Source of the DNA: a virus | Virus record (IMG/VR): IMGVR_UViG_3300043410_000771 | Coordinates: 1-25,085 of that record | Strand: one strand, 5' to 3' | DNA: 25,085 nt | The notes under the pieces: generated by a model | What the model saw: the letters and a program-made list of their open reading frames with translations, nothing else | The model's database searches: none | Told to the model about the DNA's origin: nothing | Shown here: positions 15,601 to 25,085 of the stretch, piece by piece | Numbering within the stretch: the first letter of the stretch is position 1 | Layout of the letters: every line of letters begins with the position of its first letter | Translations under genes and position numbers: made by a program

Positions 15601-16175
15601 ACCGTCAATGGTTAGCAGGTGCCATTTCTAAAGAACCATTACCTCCGGGATCTGATGAATTGCACGACATGCTTGCACCAAACTTAAATCTAATAAAATC
15701 AATTAGCGATGAAGTTGTATATCATCCTGTTAAGTACAAATTATTATTTGGTCCTTCTGCTGCTCCTGAGTTACAAGCAACATTTAAAGTAGTAAAAAAT
15801 TCAGGACAAGTTGTATCGGATAACGATATTAAATCGAGAATTATTGGTGCAATAAATCAATTCTTTTTATTAAACAATTGGGACTTTGGTGATACATTCT
15901 ATTTTACAGAATTATCAACATATGTTGTAACACAACTAAGCCCAGATATTTCAAACTTTGTTATAGTACCAAAGCAAAGCGGATTAAGTTTTGGTAGTTT
16001 ATTTGAAATTAAATCTGGAAATAATGAGCTATTCATTAGTAGCGCAACAGTTGACGATGTTGAAATTATATCTGGAATCACTGCAAGTTCTATTAAAGCA
16101 ATTGCTGGAACAACTACAACTACAAATGTGTCAAGTCAACAATCAATTACAAGTTCAAAATTCGGGAGTAACTAA
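12690..16175 (+). CDS. 6: Baseplate wedge protein gp6
   Basis: 1161 residues, starting at the ATG after AGGACAAATC. The N-terminal region (~20-115), with FETLRRTMIDYIRVNYPEDF and YLALIDLVAFLGQSISFRVD, LNARENFLELAERRDSVLRL and ARLISYNAKRN, is the gp6/gpJ wedge core. The C-terminal region (~1040-1130), with NWDFGDTFYFTELSTYVVTQ and SFGSLFEIKSGN, resembles the end of T4 gp6. T4 gp6 is 660 residues, so about 500 are extra, probably in the middle (~540-900), where the sequence is beta-rich and Ser/Thr-rich. gp6 forms the inner wedge ring connecting to gp25, gp53 and gp7. It is coupled to the next gene by TAATG at 16173-16177. Confidence 0.93.
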   Translation: MSVTTRQNRLLIAEDWKKIYQSFRNANFQSYDFETLRRTMIDYIRVNYPEDFNDYIESSEYLALIDLVAFLGQSISFRVDLNARENFLELAERRDSVLRLARLISYNAKRNTSASGLLKFNTISTTENVIDSNGRNLANQVIGWNDSSNSNWYDQFIKVMNASFPSIQQFGNPADSASIYGIPTQQYQFNSVSSGIPIFTFTKTVAGRSMNFEIVSTTFSGQSFIYEDAPKVGNQFKCVYRDDGHGASSPGTGFFVRFVQGTLNTGVFSVTQPSSNQSIDIDAQNINDTDVWLYKLDSNGIESGQWTSVSNFESNNVIYNSLNKNIRDIFAVLTRANDAVSLQFSDGTFGNLPLGSFRTYYRVSNGLSYTINTSDIRNVSFSIPYISQTNQVETLTINLNLATSVSNATVTETNASIKANAPATFYTQNRMITGEDYNISPLSANGLVSKIKAINRTSSGISRYFDLIDPTGKYSSTTLFADDGVIYLENYANQVNFTYNVRTDIEGIIYNTVFDILKRKNLRNFYYTNYINLISESLLNIEWVRVTEDSSSSTGYIKAIQAATVYPLGSYTITGLKYFTPGSLVKFTAPAGTYFNKLDSNSIVNGSATAFGSTTTLWAEVVSVVGDGTGVSSSGVAATGYGAVTLNQNIPEGAIITQIIPKWRTVIDTNTITTMIDLIFANKPFGLSYNASTQAWQLVFEVNLDATNPFSLSKQGDNSNQSQDASWMLLFTTDNITYTITSREQRYVFESDAQIRFYFDSSKKIYDSRSSSVVKDYINVLSINAQPTSSTNPGGTIPFTTDQKWDIISEFIGLDGYVDSKKLVVSFADEDDDGVVDDPETFLNIVNPSYLPSTKYIVLEKYLITVGQEDYRYVKNDSILGPVIIRDKKENVQYSEKVNGQYFYFTTTGVVMKYDATTGLFNASLDYKVYPGRDGLKFQYNHSADYDSRIDAGASNIIDIYVLTKTYDTNYRQWLAGAISKEPLPPGSDELHDMLAPNLNLIKSISDEVVYHPVKYKLLFGPSAAPELQATFKVVKNSGQVVSDNDIKSRIIGAINQFFLLNNWDFGDTFYFTELSTYVVTQLSPDISNFVIVPKQSGLSFGSLFEIKSGNNELFISSATVDDVEIISGITASSIKAIAGTTTTTNVSSQQSITSSKFGSN

Positions 16176-19100
16176 TGGCTGATAAAACAAATCCAAATTC
16201 ATCTAGCGGTAAAGGCTATGAATTTTTGCCAAAGATTTATCAATCAGATGCAAATAAAAAGTTTTTACAAGCAACAATTGATCAGCTAATTCAACCCGGT
16301 ACTGTTAATAAGATTAACGGATATATTGGTAGACAGTATGCAAAAGCAACAGTTGGTAAAGATGTCTTTATTAACGCTGCTACTCAAATGCGTCAGAATT
16401 ATCAGCTAGAGCCAGGATTAACAGTACAAGACACGTTAGGCAATACAACATTTTTTAAAGATTACCAAGATTATATTAATCAGTTAAACGTGTTTGGTGC
16501 CCCTACTGCTGATCATCAACGCATTAACAAACAAGAAATGTATAGCTGGGACCCGCACATTGATTGGGATAAATTTGTAAACTTTCAAAATTACTACTGG
16601 CTACCTTATGGCCCAGAACCTATTGTAATTTTTGGAGCTCAGGAAAAAATTACAAGCGAGTACAATATTACTATTGAATCCGAAGGTGACAATAATGTTT
16701 ATATTTTTGAACCTAATGCACTTGTAAGAAACCCGACAATTAAATTGTATAGAGGGCAAACTTACAAATTTAATATTAATAGTCCAGGCAATCCTTTTAG
16801 TATTAAAACACGCAGAACTCCATACGGACAAGATTTATATAATACTCCTGACATTGATAATCAAAGTGTAGAAGTTGGCTCAATTACTTTTACAGTGCCA
16901 TTTAGCGCACCTGATGTATTATTTTACATGAGTGAATCTGATAGCGACCTTGGTGGACTATTTCAAATTGAATCTATAGACACTAATACAGTTATAGACG
17001 TTAGCTCTGAAATTTTAGGAAAAGTTAATTACACATTAGCAGACGGTACAAAACTTAGCAACGGAATGAAGGTGCGATTTATTGGAACCGTTATTCCAGA
17101 ATCATATGCATCTGGTTTTTATTATGTAGAAGGTGTAGGAAGTTCAATTGAATTGGTCCCTGAGTCGATTCTTGAAATTGTAAGCGATTATACAAAGACT
17201 GAAAACGTTCAGTTTGACAGCACTCCGTTTGATGCTATGCCATGGGGTGAAGCAACTTCGTTTGCAGGAACAAGAGATTACATTGTTATTAACCGTTCTA
17301 GTCAAGATCACAACCCGTGGAGCCGTATTAATCGTTGGTTCCACAAAGATGTAATTGAAGCAAGTGCAAAATACAACAGCCAAGTACCTGCGTTAGACCA
17401 GTCGTCGAGAGCAGTTCGTCCAATTATCGAATTTGAAGCAAACGTTAAGTTATTCAATTTTGGAACAAGAGCTATTGCTGACGTAGATTTAATTGACAAT
17501 TTTACCAAAGATGTATTTTCGACAATTGAAGGTAGCTTAGGTTATAACGTTGATGGAATTCAATTAAGTCAAAACCAACGTGTGTTGTTTACTGCTGATA
17601 CTGATAGATTAGTTAAAAATAAAATTTATAAAGTAACATTTACTACAATACAAGGTCGTCGACAAATTCATTTAGAACTTGAATCAGAGCCGGTAGAGGG
17701 TAACACTGTACTAGTTAAGCAAGGAGTTTCGTCTCAAGGGCTAATGTACTGGTATGACGGATCAACTTGGCACTATGGTCAGCAAAAAACAAAATTAAAT
17801 CAAACACCGTATTTTGATATTTTTGACGATAACGGATATAGTGTTAGCAATACAGATGTCTATAATGGTTCTACATTTAGTGGGACTGCATTATTTTCTT
17901 ATAAAGTAGGAACAGGCACAGTTGATAGCAATTTAGGATTTGCATTATCACATAAAAATATTAACAACATTGGTGACATTGTTTTTAATTTTAATATTTT
18001 AAATGACACATACCAATATAAAACAATTAGCGAGGTTGTTACTAAAAGCACAAACATTGGTTATTTAAAGAAGACTAATGTCGATGGAACAACGTCATTT
18101 ATTAACGGATGGCAAAAGTGTCTGGCTACAACTACACAAGCAGCAGTTAGAATTTACAAAAATTCTAATCAAGTAAACAACTTTAACATTGATATTTTTG
18201 ATGATGTTAACAGTTTATCTGACTTAGTTGTAAAAGTTTATGTTAACGGTATTAGATTAGATAATACTAAATGGTCTATAGTTTCGGGAATAGTGTACAA
18301 ACGTATTGTGCTAGATTCTGATATTTCGACAGATGATGTCTTAACAATCAAAGCGTATGCATCACAACCGATTAACAAAAACGGTCATTATGAAATTCCT
18401 CCGATTTTACAAAATAACCCTCTAAATGAAGAGATATCAACTTTTACATTAGGTGAAGTAATTGATCATGTTGAGTCTATTGTAGAAAATATTAATGGAT
18501 TTTCTGGAAACTTTCCTGGCGCTGGAAATTTACGAGATTTAGGAAACGTTACACCGTATGGCGTTCGTTTTGTGCAACATAGCGGTCCTGCAAGTTTAAG
18601 CATATATCATATAACAAACGAAAATAACAACGTTGTTAAAGCTATTGAAAATGCTCGTGATGAATACGGCAAATTTAAAAGAAACTTTATTATTGTAGCA
18701 GAATCTTTAGGTATTGATTCTAACGCTGTATCACAAGTAGATTTAATTTTAGAAAAACTTAACAAAGATACACCAAACACTTCGCCGTTTTATTTTAGCG
18801 ATATGGTTCCGTATGGCGGCAAAATTAAAACTAATTTACATGTTGTTGATTACAGAATTAAAACATATCCACTAACTAACGTGTTTAGTATCGACGAACT
18901 TTCAAATAAAGCTGTTGGTGTTTATTTAAACAACGTACAATTATTAGTAAAGCGTCATTATACTTTTGACCCTCAGGGATTTATTGTCATTGATAGCAGT
19001 GTTGAACTAGCTAACGGCGATACTATTACTATTATTGAATATGATAATACTAATGGATGTTTTGTACCACAGACACCTACTAAGTTAGGTATTTGGCCAA

Positions 19101-22100
19101 AGTACGAACCTAAGATGTATTTGGATACAACGTTATTAGTTCCACAAAATGTTATTCAAGGCCACGATGGAAGTATTACACTTGCATATGGCGATTATCG
19201 TGATGATTTAATTATAGAATTAGAAAAAAGAATCTATAACAATATTAAAGTAACATACGATACAAGTATTTTTGACATTGACGATATTGTTCCTAACTAC
19301 AATAGAGCAACTGATTATTCTTTAGAAGAATTTAATATAGCACTATCATCTAGTTTCTATAAATGGTTACCGCTAGTTGATAAAGATTTTACAAAACATT
19401 TAAGTTACGATAGAAATAACCCAATGACTTTTAACTATAAAGGTCATGCAGCTCCGGATGGCAGAGAAACTCCCGGATATTGGAGAGGTGTATATCGTTG
19501 GATATTAGGAACTGACCGTCCTCATCTATGCCCATGGGAAATGTTAGGGTTTAGCGAAGAACCATCGTGGTGGACCTCAGTGTATGGGCCTGCTCCTTAT
19601 ACAAGTGACAATATTCCGTTGTGGACAGATTTATCTAACGGATTAGTTAGAGAGCCAGGCACTCCTGGCGTAGTATTGCCAAAATATATTAGAAAGTATT
19701 TGTTAAATCACATCCCAGTAGATGCTTCTGGAAATGTTCTTAGCCCGTTAATGTCTGGGTTATCTCAAGGCATTATTACAACATCTACTGATAGCAGTTT
19801 TACATTTGGCGATGTAAGCCCAGTAGAAGCAGCGTGGAGAAGAAGCAGTTACTATCCTTTTGCAGTGTTGTTAACTTCTATGTTATTGCAACCAGCTAAG
19901 ACATTTGGATTATTGTTAGATAGATCAAGAATTATCAGAAATGTTACTGGACAACTAGTTTATAAAGATACAAACTTACGAGTAACACCGAAAGATATCG
20001 TATTACCTAGCATCTACTTGAGCCAAGCATTTGTTCAAACAGCTGGTATTATAAATTATATTGTTGATTATATTTTAAGTGATAATTTAAAATCTTATAA
20101 TTCATATCTATACGATTTGAATAATATTGAAGCAAAACTAAGCTACCGTGTTGGTGCATTTACTAGCAAAGAAAAATTTAATTTATTATTAGATAGTAAA
20201 ACACCGTTAAGCCAAGGTAGTGTATTTGTACCCCAAGAAGACTATTCAATTATTCTTAATTCATCTAGTCCTATTAAGAAGATTACATACAGTGCAGTAA
20301 TTGTTACAAAGTTTGCTGATGGATATAGTGTAACTGGGTACAGTTTAACTGAGCCGTATTTTAAATATTATCCTTGGACACAGTCTGGCGTATCAATTAA
20401 CGTTGGCGGAATTTCGGAATCATATGCTATATGGACTCCCGGATATCAATATGCCGCAGGTAAAATTGTTGAGTACAACAAAAAATATTATAGATCGTTA
20501 TCATTACATACAACAACCGCAACATTTGATCCTACAAACTATCAAGTGTTGGGAGCATTACCAATCATTGGCGGTAGAGATGCAATTTTAAGAAAAACAT
20601 GGGATCGCACAGATCCTATTGTAATCCCATACGGAACTAAATTTAGTTCAACCCAAGAAATAGTTGATTTCTTACAAGGATACGGGGAGTATCTAAAAGA
20701 TCAAGGATTTATCTTTGATAATTTTAACAACACATTAAATGTAGTTTCTAATTGGGAAACCAGTGCTAAAGAATTTTTATTCTGGACAACACAAAACTGG
20801 TCTAGCGGCCAAGACAAGTGGAAAGAATGGACTCCAAATCAACACGTTAATTACGGTGAAATTGTTAGATACAACGGAGAGTATTACAGATCTAGCCAAG
20901 ATAACGTTCCTACAACACTGTTTGATTCAACAGCATATGTTAAGTTAGAAGGTTTAAGTACTGTTGGAAGTTCAGTAATATCATTAAGCCCAAGTGCTAC
21001 AAATATTACATTTAAAACACCACTATCTGTTGTTGATAATATTAATAATCCTTTTAACAATTATGAAATATTTAAAGTTGATGGAACTCCCCTTGCTTCT
21101 AACTTTTTAAATTCTTACAGAGAAGAAAATGCAGTTAGTTACACACCTAGAGATGACTACGGTATTTTTGGTGCAAGTTTCTACTTAATTCAGCAAGAAC
21201 AAGTTGTTCTTATCAATAACACAACAATTTTTAATGATACAATTTACAATCCTGCTAGCGGGTATCGCCAAGAAAGAATTAAAGTTGCCGGCTATGTAAG
21301 TACTGATTGGTATGGTGGATTTGATGTTCCTGGATTTATATTTGACCAAGCTGTAATTCAAAATTGGGAACCATGGCAAGATTATGCGCTTGGCGATATT
21401 GTTAAGTATAAAGAATTTTATTACAGCGCAGGATCGTTTGTCCCAGGTGCTGAAACTTTTGACGCAACTAAATGGATTAAAGACACTGACAAACCAACTC
21501 AAACTTTACTACCAAACTGGACATACAGAGCTGGGCAGTTTATGGATTTTTACAGTTTAGACAGTGATAATTTTGACTCGTCTCAACAGCAATTAGCACA
21601 GCACTTAGTTGGATATCAAAAACGTCAATACCTTTCAAACATTATTAAAGATGATGTTAGTGAATTTAAATTCTATCAAGGTATGATTGCTGAAAAAGGA
21701 ACACAGAACGTTCTTAATAAATTGTTTGATGTATTAAGTGCAGCAGACCAATCAAGTTTGTCATTCTACGAAGAGTGGGCATTAAGATTAAGCCAATACG
21801 GTTCTACAGCGGCATTTGAGAATATTGAATTTAATTTAGACGAGTCTCTATTCAAAGCAAATCCTCAAGGAATTGAATTAGTACAAACTGTTGACAATGC
21901 ATTAGTAGACTTTATCATTCGTCAAACACCTAATGATGTTTACTTAAAACCTTTAGGTTACAATAATGCACCGTGGCCTGTAATTGATAAATTTAAACCT
22001 TATCTAAGAACACCGGGGTATGTTCGTTCAGACGATGTTACTGCAACATTGGCATCGCTTGAAGATATATTAACACAAGATGTTTCATTGTTTAGTGAAG

Positions 22101-25085
22101 GAAGTTACATTTGGTGTGCATTTGACAATCCTCCTCATTTTTGGAATGTTTATAGATTAACTAATGACAATTTAACAGTTACTGATGCTGCGTATGCAGG
22201 TACAACATTAACTATAACTTGCAGCAATACTATCACATACAATGTAGGTGATTACATTGCTATCAAGGGTGTTCAAAAATTTAGTAACTTTTATAAAATT
22301 ATAAACGTTGACACAAATTCTTTTGATGTCACGGCAACAATTAGCGGTTGGGAACCATTTGCTGAACAAAGCACAATTCAAATATTTTCTATTAACACAC
22401 AAAGAGTTGGTAGAATTGACGATGCGCAAACAATCCTACCATTAACATTAACCGAAAACGAGATTATTTGGACTGACGACAATGGCTCGGGAAAATGGAC
22501 TGTTTGGCAACATAACAACATTTACTCTAAATCTGAACTTTCGAATTCTATACCGCAAGATGGATTGCTATATGGCAGACAGGTTCTTGTTAACAAGTCT
22601 AATTCAATATCTATCCTGTCAAACAGTTTAGGCGAAATTATTGTTTACGATAAGGCAACCTCACTATCGCCTTGGATCCAACGTCAGATTATTGTACCGC
22701 CGTTTATTTCTGCTACTGACATAAATGGCAACCCAACATCTGACACTGAAACTGGTGATGTTATTGCACTGTCATCTAATAGTGTTTGGTTTGCGTCAGG
22801 AGTTCCGACAGCATCACAGGCTGTAACTATATCAAATACTAATTTAAACATTGTTGACAGTACTGGTACAACTAGCGGGTTTGATAATCAAGGTGTTGTT
22901 ACTATCTATAAAAAGGATAACAACAATATTTTCACTCCAGAATATACTATAGCAAGTCCTAACCCAGACAATGATGAAATGTTTGGATCCTCTTTAGTAT
23001 TCGGAGATAACAGATTATTTGTTACAGCATCTGGTTCTAATCAAATTTATCAATTAGAATATGTAACTGCAACTCAAGCTACAGCATCTTACAACCCAGT
23101 TGGCAGTTCAGAGTATACTGTAAAGATTTCTGTGTTAAGCGGAACAATTACAGAAGGAATGACAGTAGTTGGTGACGGATTTACCAGCGGACAAACAGTT
23201 GTACAAGTTGTTGATTCAAACACAATTATTATAAGCAGTTTACCTGACAGCACACCGTCTGGTGTTTTACAGTTTACATTAACTTATTGGCAGTACACAA
23301 ATAATGTACTTACTCCGGCTGTGCCTGATACAGCATTTGGAGAAAAGTTAGTAATGAGTGATGACAATTCGACATTATTTGTTACTAGCCCAACTGTAAA
23401 TCGAACTTATTACTATTCAAATAATTCAGGCACATATGATTATGTAGGTTATATAACCGGAAGCTCGGATATATGTGTGTCTTCTGATGCAACATATGTT
23501 GCAGTATCGGATATTTCTTACAATTCTGGAAGAGGAAAAGTTACAGTCTACGTTAATACTGGTTCGGGGTATGAAGAATACCAGCCAATCTTAAACGATC
23601 AAGGTGAAGCTAATGATTACTTTGGATCTAAAATTAGATTCATGAATAACTTCCAAACACTTGTAATTTTTAGTGAAACTTCTAATAACGTTGGCAGAAT
23701 TAGTACATATGATAGATACTCATTAAAATGGGTATATGGTGACACAATAACAAACCCATCTAATGATGCTGATGGATTTGGTTCTAGTTTTAGTGTAGGT
23801 AACAACATTATTTTTGTTAGTGCTCCTAGTGCAGATGATCAAGGAGTTATGTCTGGAAAAGTTTACACATTTGTTAAATCTGCAAATGCATTGAGCTGGA
23901 AAGTATTACACGAACAGATCGATAAACCAGATGTTACAAAAATTAAACAAGCATTCTTATACAATAAGCAAACTAATCAGTTAGTTACTTACTTAGATGT
24001 TATAGATCCAACACAAGGAAAAATTCCTGGAATTGCTGAAGAAGAATTAAAATACAAAACATTTTATGATCCAGCAGTTTATTCTGTTGGTACAGATGCA
24101 GTTAATGTTGATGATGGCATTGCTTGGTCCGCAGCCCAAGTTGGAACACTGTGGTGGGATTTAAGAACTGCTAAATTTATCGATAGTTCTGACAATGATG
24201 TTGTATATAGAAACAGTACTTGGAATACTTTATTCCCAGGTGCAAGTATTGATGTGTATGAATGGGTGAGCTCTACTATGCTTCCATCTGCATGGAATAC
24301 ATTAGCAGATACTGAAGAAGGTCTAGCAGTAGGTATAAGCGGCACAACACTTTATGATGATACTGTTTACAGTATTACTAAACGTTATGATAATGTTTCT
24401 AAAACATTTAAGAGAACGTATTACTATTGGGTTAAAAACAAAGTTACTTTACCTAATTTAAAAAATAGAAATATTACAGCTAAGGATGTTGCTGCATTAA
24501 TCGAAAACCCAAGAGGTCAAGGTTACAGATATATTGCATTAACTAGCGCAAATAGTTTTAGTCTAGTTAACGTTAAGCCTTTATTAAACGATGTTAATAT
24601 TGTACTATCTATTGAATACTGGACTGTTGATAGCGATACTAGAAATATTCACACAGAGTGGAAATTAGTTAGCAACGATGTTGAGTCAGCATTACCGGCA
24701 AGTATTGAACAAAAGTGGTTTGATAGCTTGTGTGGAAAAGACAGTTCGGGTAGAATAGTTCCTGATACTACTCTGCCTATTAAGCTGCGTTATGGCATTG
24801 AAAACAGACCACGTCAAGGTATTTTTGTTAATCGCTTTGAAGCATTAAAACAATTAATTGAACAAGTTAACAGAGTTTTAATTAAAAATCAAATTTCCGA
24901 AAATCGTGATTTAAGTCTTCTTGGTGTATATGACTCTGAGCCTAATGTTATTAAAGGCTTATATGATGCAACACTTGATACTGATGCTGAATTAAAATTT
25001 GCAGTTATTAGTACATTTGTAAAACCGTCTTTATCTCCAGTAATTACAGATGGTAAAATTACAGGTGTTGATATTATTAATAAAG
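16175..25085 (+). CDS. Giant modular baseplate protein at gp7 position (partial)
   Basis: The frame is open from the ATG at 16175 to the window edge: 2970 codons and no stop. The N-terminus (1-150), with YEFLPKIYQSDANKKFLQAT and SWDPHIDWDKFVNFQNYYWL then PYGPEP, resembles large structural proteins of marine T4-like phages that follow gp6. The next ~1250 residues are beta-rich, with a Trp/Tyr-rich segment near ~1095-1160. Three chitin-binding-like modules start at W1420, W1552 and W1731 (W-x-P ... Y-x2-G-x-I-V-x-Y-x4-Y-Y). A beta-propeller-like section at ~2170-2580 has FG-GAP-like motifs at F2270, F2388, F2483 and F2535, the last reading GFGSSFSVGNNIIFVSAP. T4 gp7 has 1032 residues, so this is at least threefold longer and probably a wedge protein with added surface-binding parts. 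The stop lies beyond 25085. Confidence 0.75.
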   Translation, partial: MADKTNPNSSSGKGYEFLPKIYQSDANKKFLQATIDQLIQPGTVNKINGYIGRQYAKATVGKDVFINAATQMRQNYQLEPGLTVQDTLGNTTFFKDYQDYINQLNVFGAPTADHQRINKQEMYSWDPHIDWDKFVNFQNYYWLPYGPEPIVIFGAQEKITSEYNITIESEGDNNVYIFEPNALVRNPTIKLYRGQTYKFNINSPGNPFSIKTRRTPYGQDLYNTPDIDNQSVEVGSITFTVPFSAPDVLFYMSESDSDLGGLFQIESIDTNTVIDVSSEILGKVNYTLADGTKLSNGMKVRFIGTVIPESYASGFYYVEGVGSSIELVPESILEIVSDYTKTENVQFDSTPFDAMPWGEATSFAGTRDYIVINRSSQDHNPWSRINRWFHKDVIEASAKYNSQVPALDQSSRAVRPIIEFEANVKLFNFGTRAIADVDLIDNFTKDVFSTIEGSLGYNVDGIQLSQNQRVLFTADTDRLVKNKIYKVTFTTIQGRRQIHLELESEPVEGNTVLVKQGVSSQGLMYWYDGSTWHYGQQKTKLNQTPYFDIFDDNGYSVSNTDVYNGSTFSGTALFSYKVGTGTVDSNLGFALSHKNINNIGDIVFNFNILNDTYQYKTISEVVTKSTNIGYLKKTNVDGTTSFINGWQKCLATTTQAAVRIYKNSNQVNNFNIDIFDDVNSLSDLVVKVYVNGIRLDNTKWSIVSGIVYKRIVLDSDISTDDVLTIKAYASQPINKNGHYEIPPILQNNPLNEEISTFTLGEVIDHVESIVENINGFSGNFPGAGNLRDLGNVTPYGVRFVQHSGPASLSIYHITNENNNVVKAIENARDEYGKFKRNFIIVAESLGIDSNAVSQVDLILEKLNKDTPNTSPFYFSDMVPYGGKIKTNLHVVDYRIKTYPLTNVFSIDELSNKAVGVYLNNVQLLVKRHYTFDPQGFIVIDSSVELANGDTITIIEYDNTNGCFVPQTPTKLGIWPKYEPKMYLDTTLLVPQNVIQGHDGSITLAYGDYRDDLIIELEKRIYNNIKVTYDTSIFDIDDIVPNYNRATDYSLEEFNIALSSSFYKWLPLVDKDFTKHLSYDRNNPMTFNYKGHAAPDGRETPGYWRGVYRWILGTDRPHLCPWEMLGFSEEPSWWTSVYGPAPYTSDNIPLWTDLSNGLVREPGTPGVVLPKYIRKYLLNHIPVDASGNVLSPLMSGLSQGIITTSTDSSFTFGDVSPVEAAWRRSSYYPFAVLLTSMLLQPAKTFGLLLDRSRIIRNVTGQLVYKDTNLRVTPKDIVLPSIYLSQAFVQTAGIINYIVDYILSDNLKSYNSYLYDLNNIEAKLSYRVGAFTSKEKFNLLLDSKTPLSQGSVFVPQEDYSIILNSSSPIKKITYSAVIVTKFADGYSVTGYSLTEPYFKYYPWTQSGVSINVGGISESYAIWTPGYQYAAGKIVEYNKKYYRSLSLHTTTATFDPTNYQVLGALPIIGGRDAILRKTWDRTDPIVIPYGTKFSSTQEIVDFLQGYGEYLKDQGFIFDNFNNTLNVVSNWETSAKEFLFWTTQNWSSGQDKWKEWTPNQHVNYGEIVRYNGEYYRSSQDNVPTTLFDSTAYVKLEGLSTVGSSVISLSPSATNITFKTPLSVVDNINNPFNNYEIFKVDGTPLASNFLNSYREENAVSYTPRDDYGIFGASFYLIQQEQVVLINNTTIFNDTIYNPASGYRQERIKVAGYVSTDWYGGFDVPGFIFDQAVIQNWEPWQDYALGDIVKYKEFYYSAGSFVPGAETFDATKWIKDTDKPTQTLLPNWTYRAGQFMDFYSLDSDNFDSSQQQLAQHLVGYQKRQYLSNIIKDDVSEFKFYQGMIAEKGTQNVLNKLFDVLSAADQSSLSFYEEWALRLSQYGSTAAFENIEFNLDESLFKANPQGIELVQTVDNALVDFIIRQTPNDVYLKPLGYNNAPWPVIDKFKPYLRTPGYVRSDDVTATLASLEDILTQDVSLFSEGSYIWCAFDNPPHFWNVYRLTNDNLTVTDAAYAGTTLTITCSNTITYNVGDYIAIKGVQKFSNFYKIINVDTNSFDVTATISGWEPFAEQSTIQIFSINTQRVGRIDDAQTILPLTLTENEIIWTDDNGSGKWTVWQHNNIYSKSELSNSIPQDGLLYGRQVLVNKSNSISILSNSLGEIIVYDKATSLSPWIQRQIIVPPFISATDINGNPTSDTETGDVIALSSNSVWFASGVPTASQAVTISNTNLNIVDSTGTTSGFDNQGVVTIYKKDNNNIFTPEYTIASPNPDNDEMFGSSLVFGDNRLFVTASGSNQIYQLEYVTATQATASYNPVGSSEYTVKISVLSGTITEGMTVVGDGFTSGQTVVQVVDSNTIIISSLPDSTPSGVLQFTLTYWQYTNNVLTPAVPDTAFGEKLVMSDDNSTLFVTSPTVNRTYYYSNNSGTYDYVGYITGSSDICVSSDATYVAVSDISYNSGRGKVTVYVNTGSGYEEYQPILNDQGEANDYFGSKIRFMNNFQTLVIFSETSNNVGRISTYDRYSLKWVYGDTITNPSNDADGFGSSFSVGNNIIFVSAPSADDQGVMSGKVYTFVKSANALSWKVLHEQIDKPDVTKIKQAFLYNKQTNQLVTYLDVIDPTQGKIPGIAEEELKYKTFYDPAVYSVGTDAVNVDDGIAWSAAQVGTLWWDLRTAKFIDSSDNDVVYRNSTWNTLFPGASIDVYEWVSSTMLPSAWNTLADTEEGLAVGISGTTLYDDTVYSITKRYDNVSKTFKRTYYYWVKNKVTLPNLKNRNITAKDVAALIENPRGQGYRYIALTSANSFSLVNVKPLLNDVNIVLSIEYWTVDSDTRNIHTEWKLVSNDVESALPASIEQKWFDSLCGKDSSGRIVPDTTLPIKLRYGIENRPRQGIFVNRFEALKQLIEQVNRVLIKNQISENRDLSLLGVYDSEPNVIKGLYDATLDTDAELKFAVISTFVKPSLSPVITDGKITGVDIINK

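Overview
The window is part of a T4-like (contractile-tailed myovirus) phage genome. The evidence is a set of recognisable T4-type proteins: gp26-like hub factor, gp46, gp47, gp55, gp53, a gp5-type spike, gp25 and gp6. By eye the DNA is AT-rich, and ATAAATAC-type late promoters sit before structural genes. Marine T4-like phages (cyanophage or pelagiphage type) fit best because several proteins resemble families I associate with them, but the host cannot be fixed from this window. No host gene, integrase, transposon, CRISPR array or convincing tRNA is seen.

Layout. (1) 1-368, minus: the N-terminus of a tail or baseplate structural protein that leaves the window. (2) 431-1476, plus: a gp26-like hub assembly protein whose reading frame carries a well-formed -1 ribosomal frameshift signal leading into a start-less 80-codon extension. 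(3) 1477-2238, minus: a hydrophobic protein whose N-terminus resembles a T4 capsid-targeting sequence. (4) 2239-2736: about 500 bases of hairpin-rich, locally GC-rich, mostly non-coding DNA with a short direct repeat and one doubtful 46-codon ORF. (5) 2737-7097, minus: a tightly packed operon reading gp55 late sigma factor, gp47 nuclease, gp46 ATPase, a small charged protein and a GIY-YIG endonuclease, driven by a consensus-like sigma70 promoter. (6) 7178-25085, plus: a late baseplate cluster with tube-cap protein, gp53, a large hub-type protein, lysozyme-less gp5 spike, gp25, gp6 and a giant protein of more than 2970 residues at the gp7 position, still open at the window edge.

How it fits together. 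The minus operon supplies the late sigma factor that should read the ATAAATA-type promoters at 393-400, 7147-7154 and 12664-12671, which in turn drive the structural genes. gp46/gp47 supply recombination and DNA processing. The plus cluster builds the tail tube cap, hub, spike and wedges. The giant last protein carries three chitin-binding-like modules and an FG-GAP-like beta-propeller, suggesting a baseplate component that also contacts surface carbohydrate.

The strongest candidates for something new are the frameshift cassette at 1237-1298, the structured region 2239-2736, and the modular giant protein.
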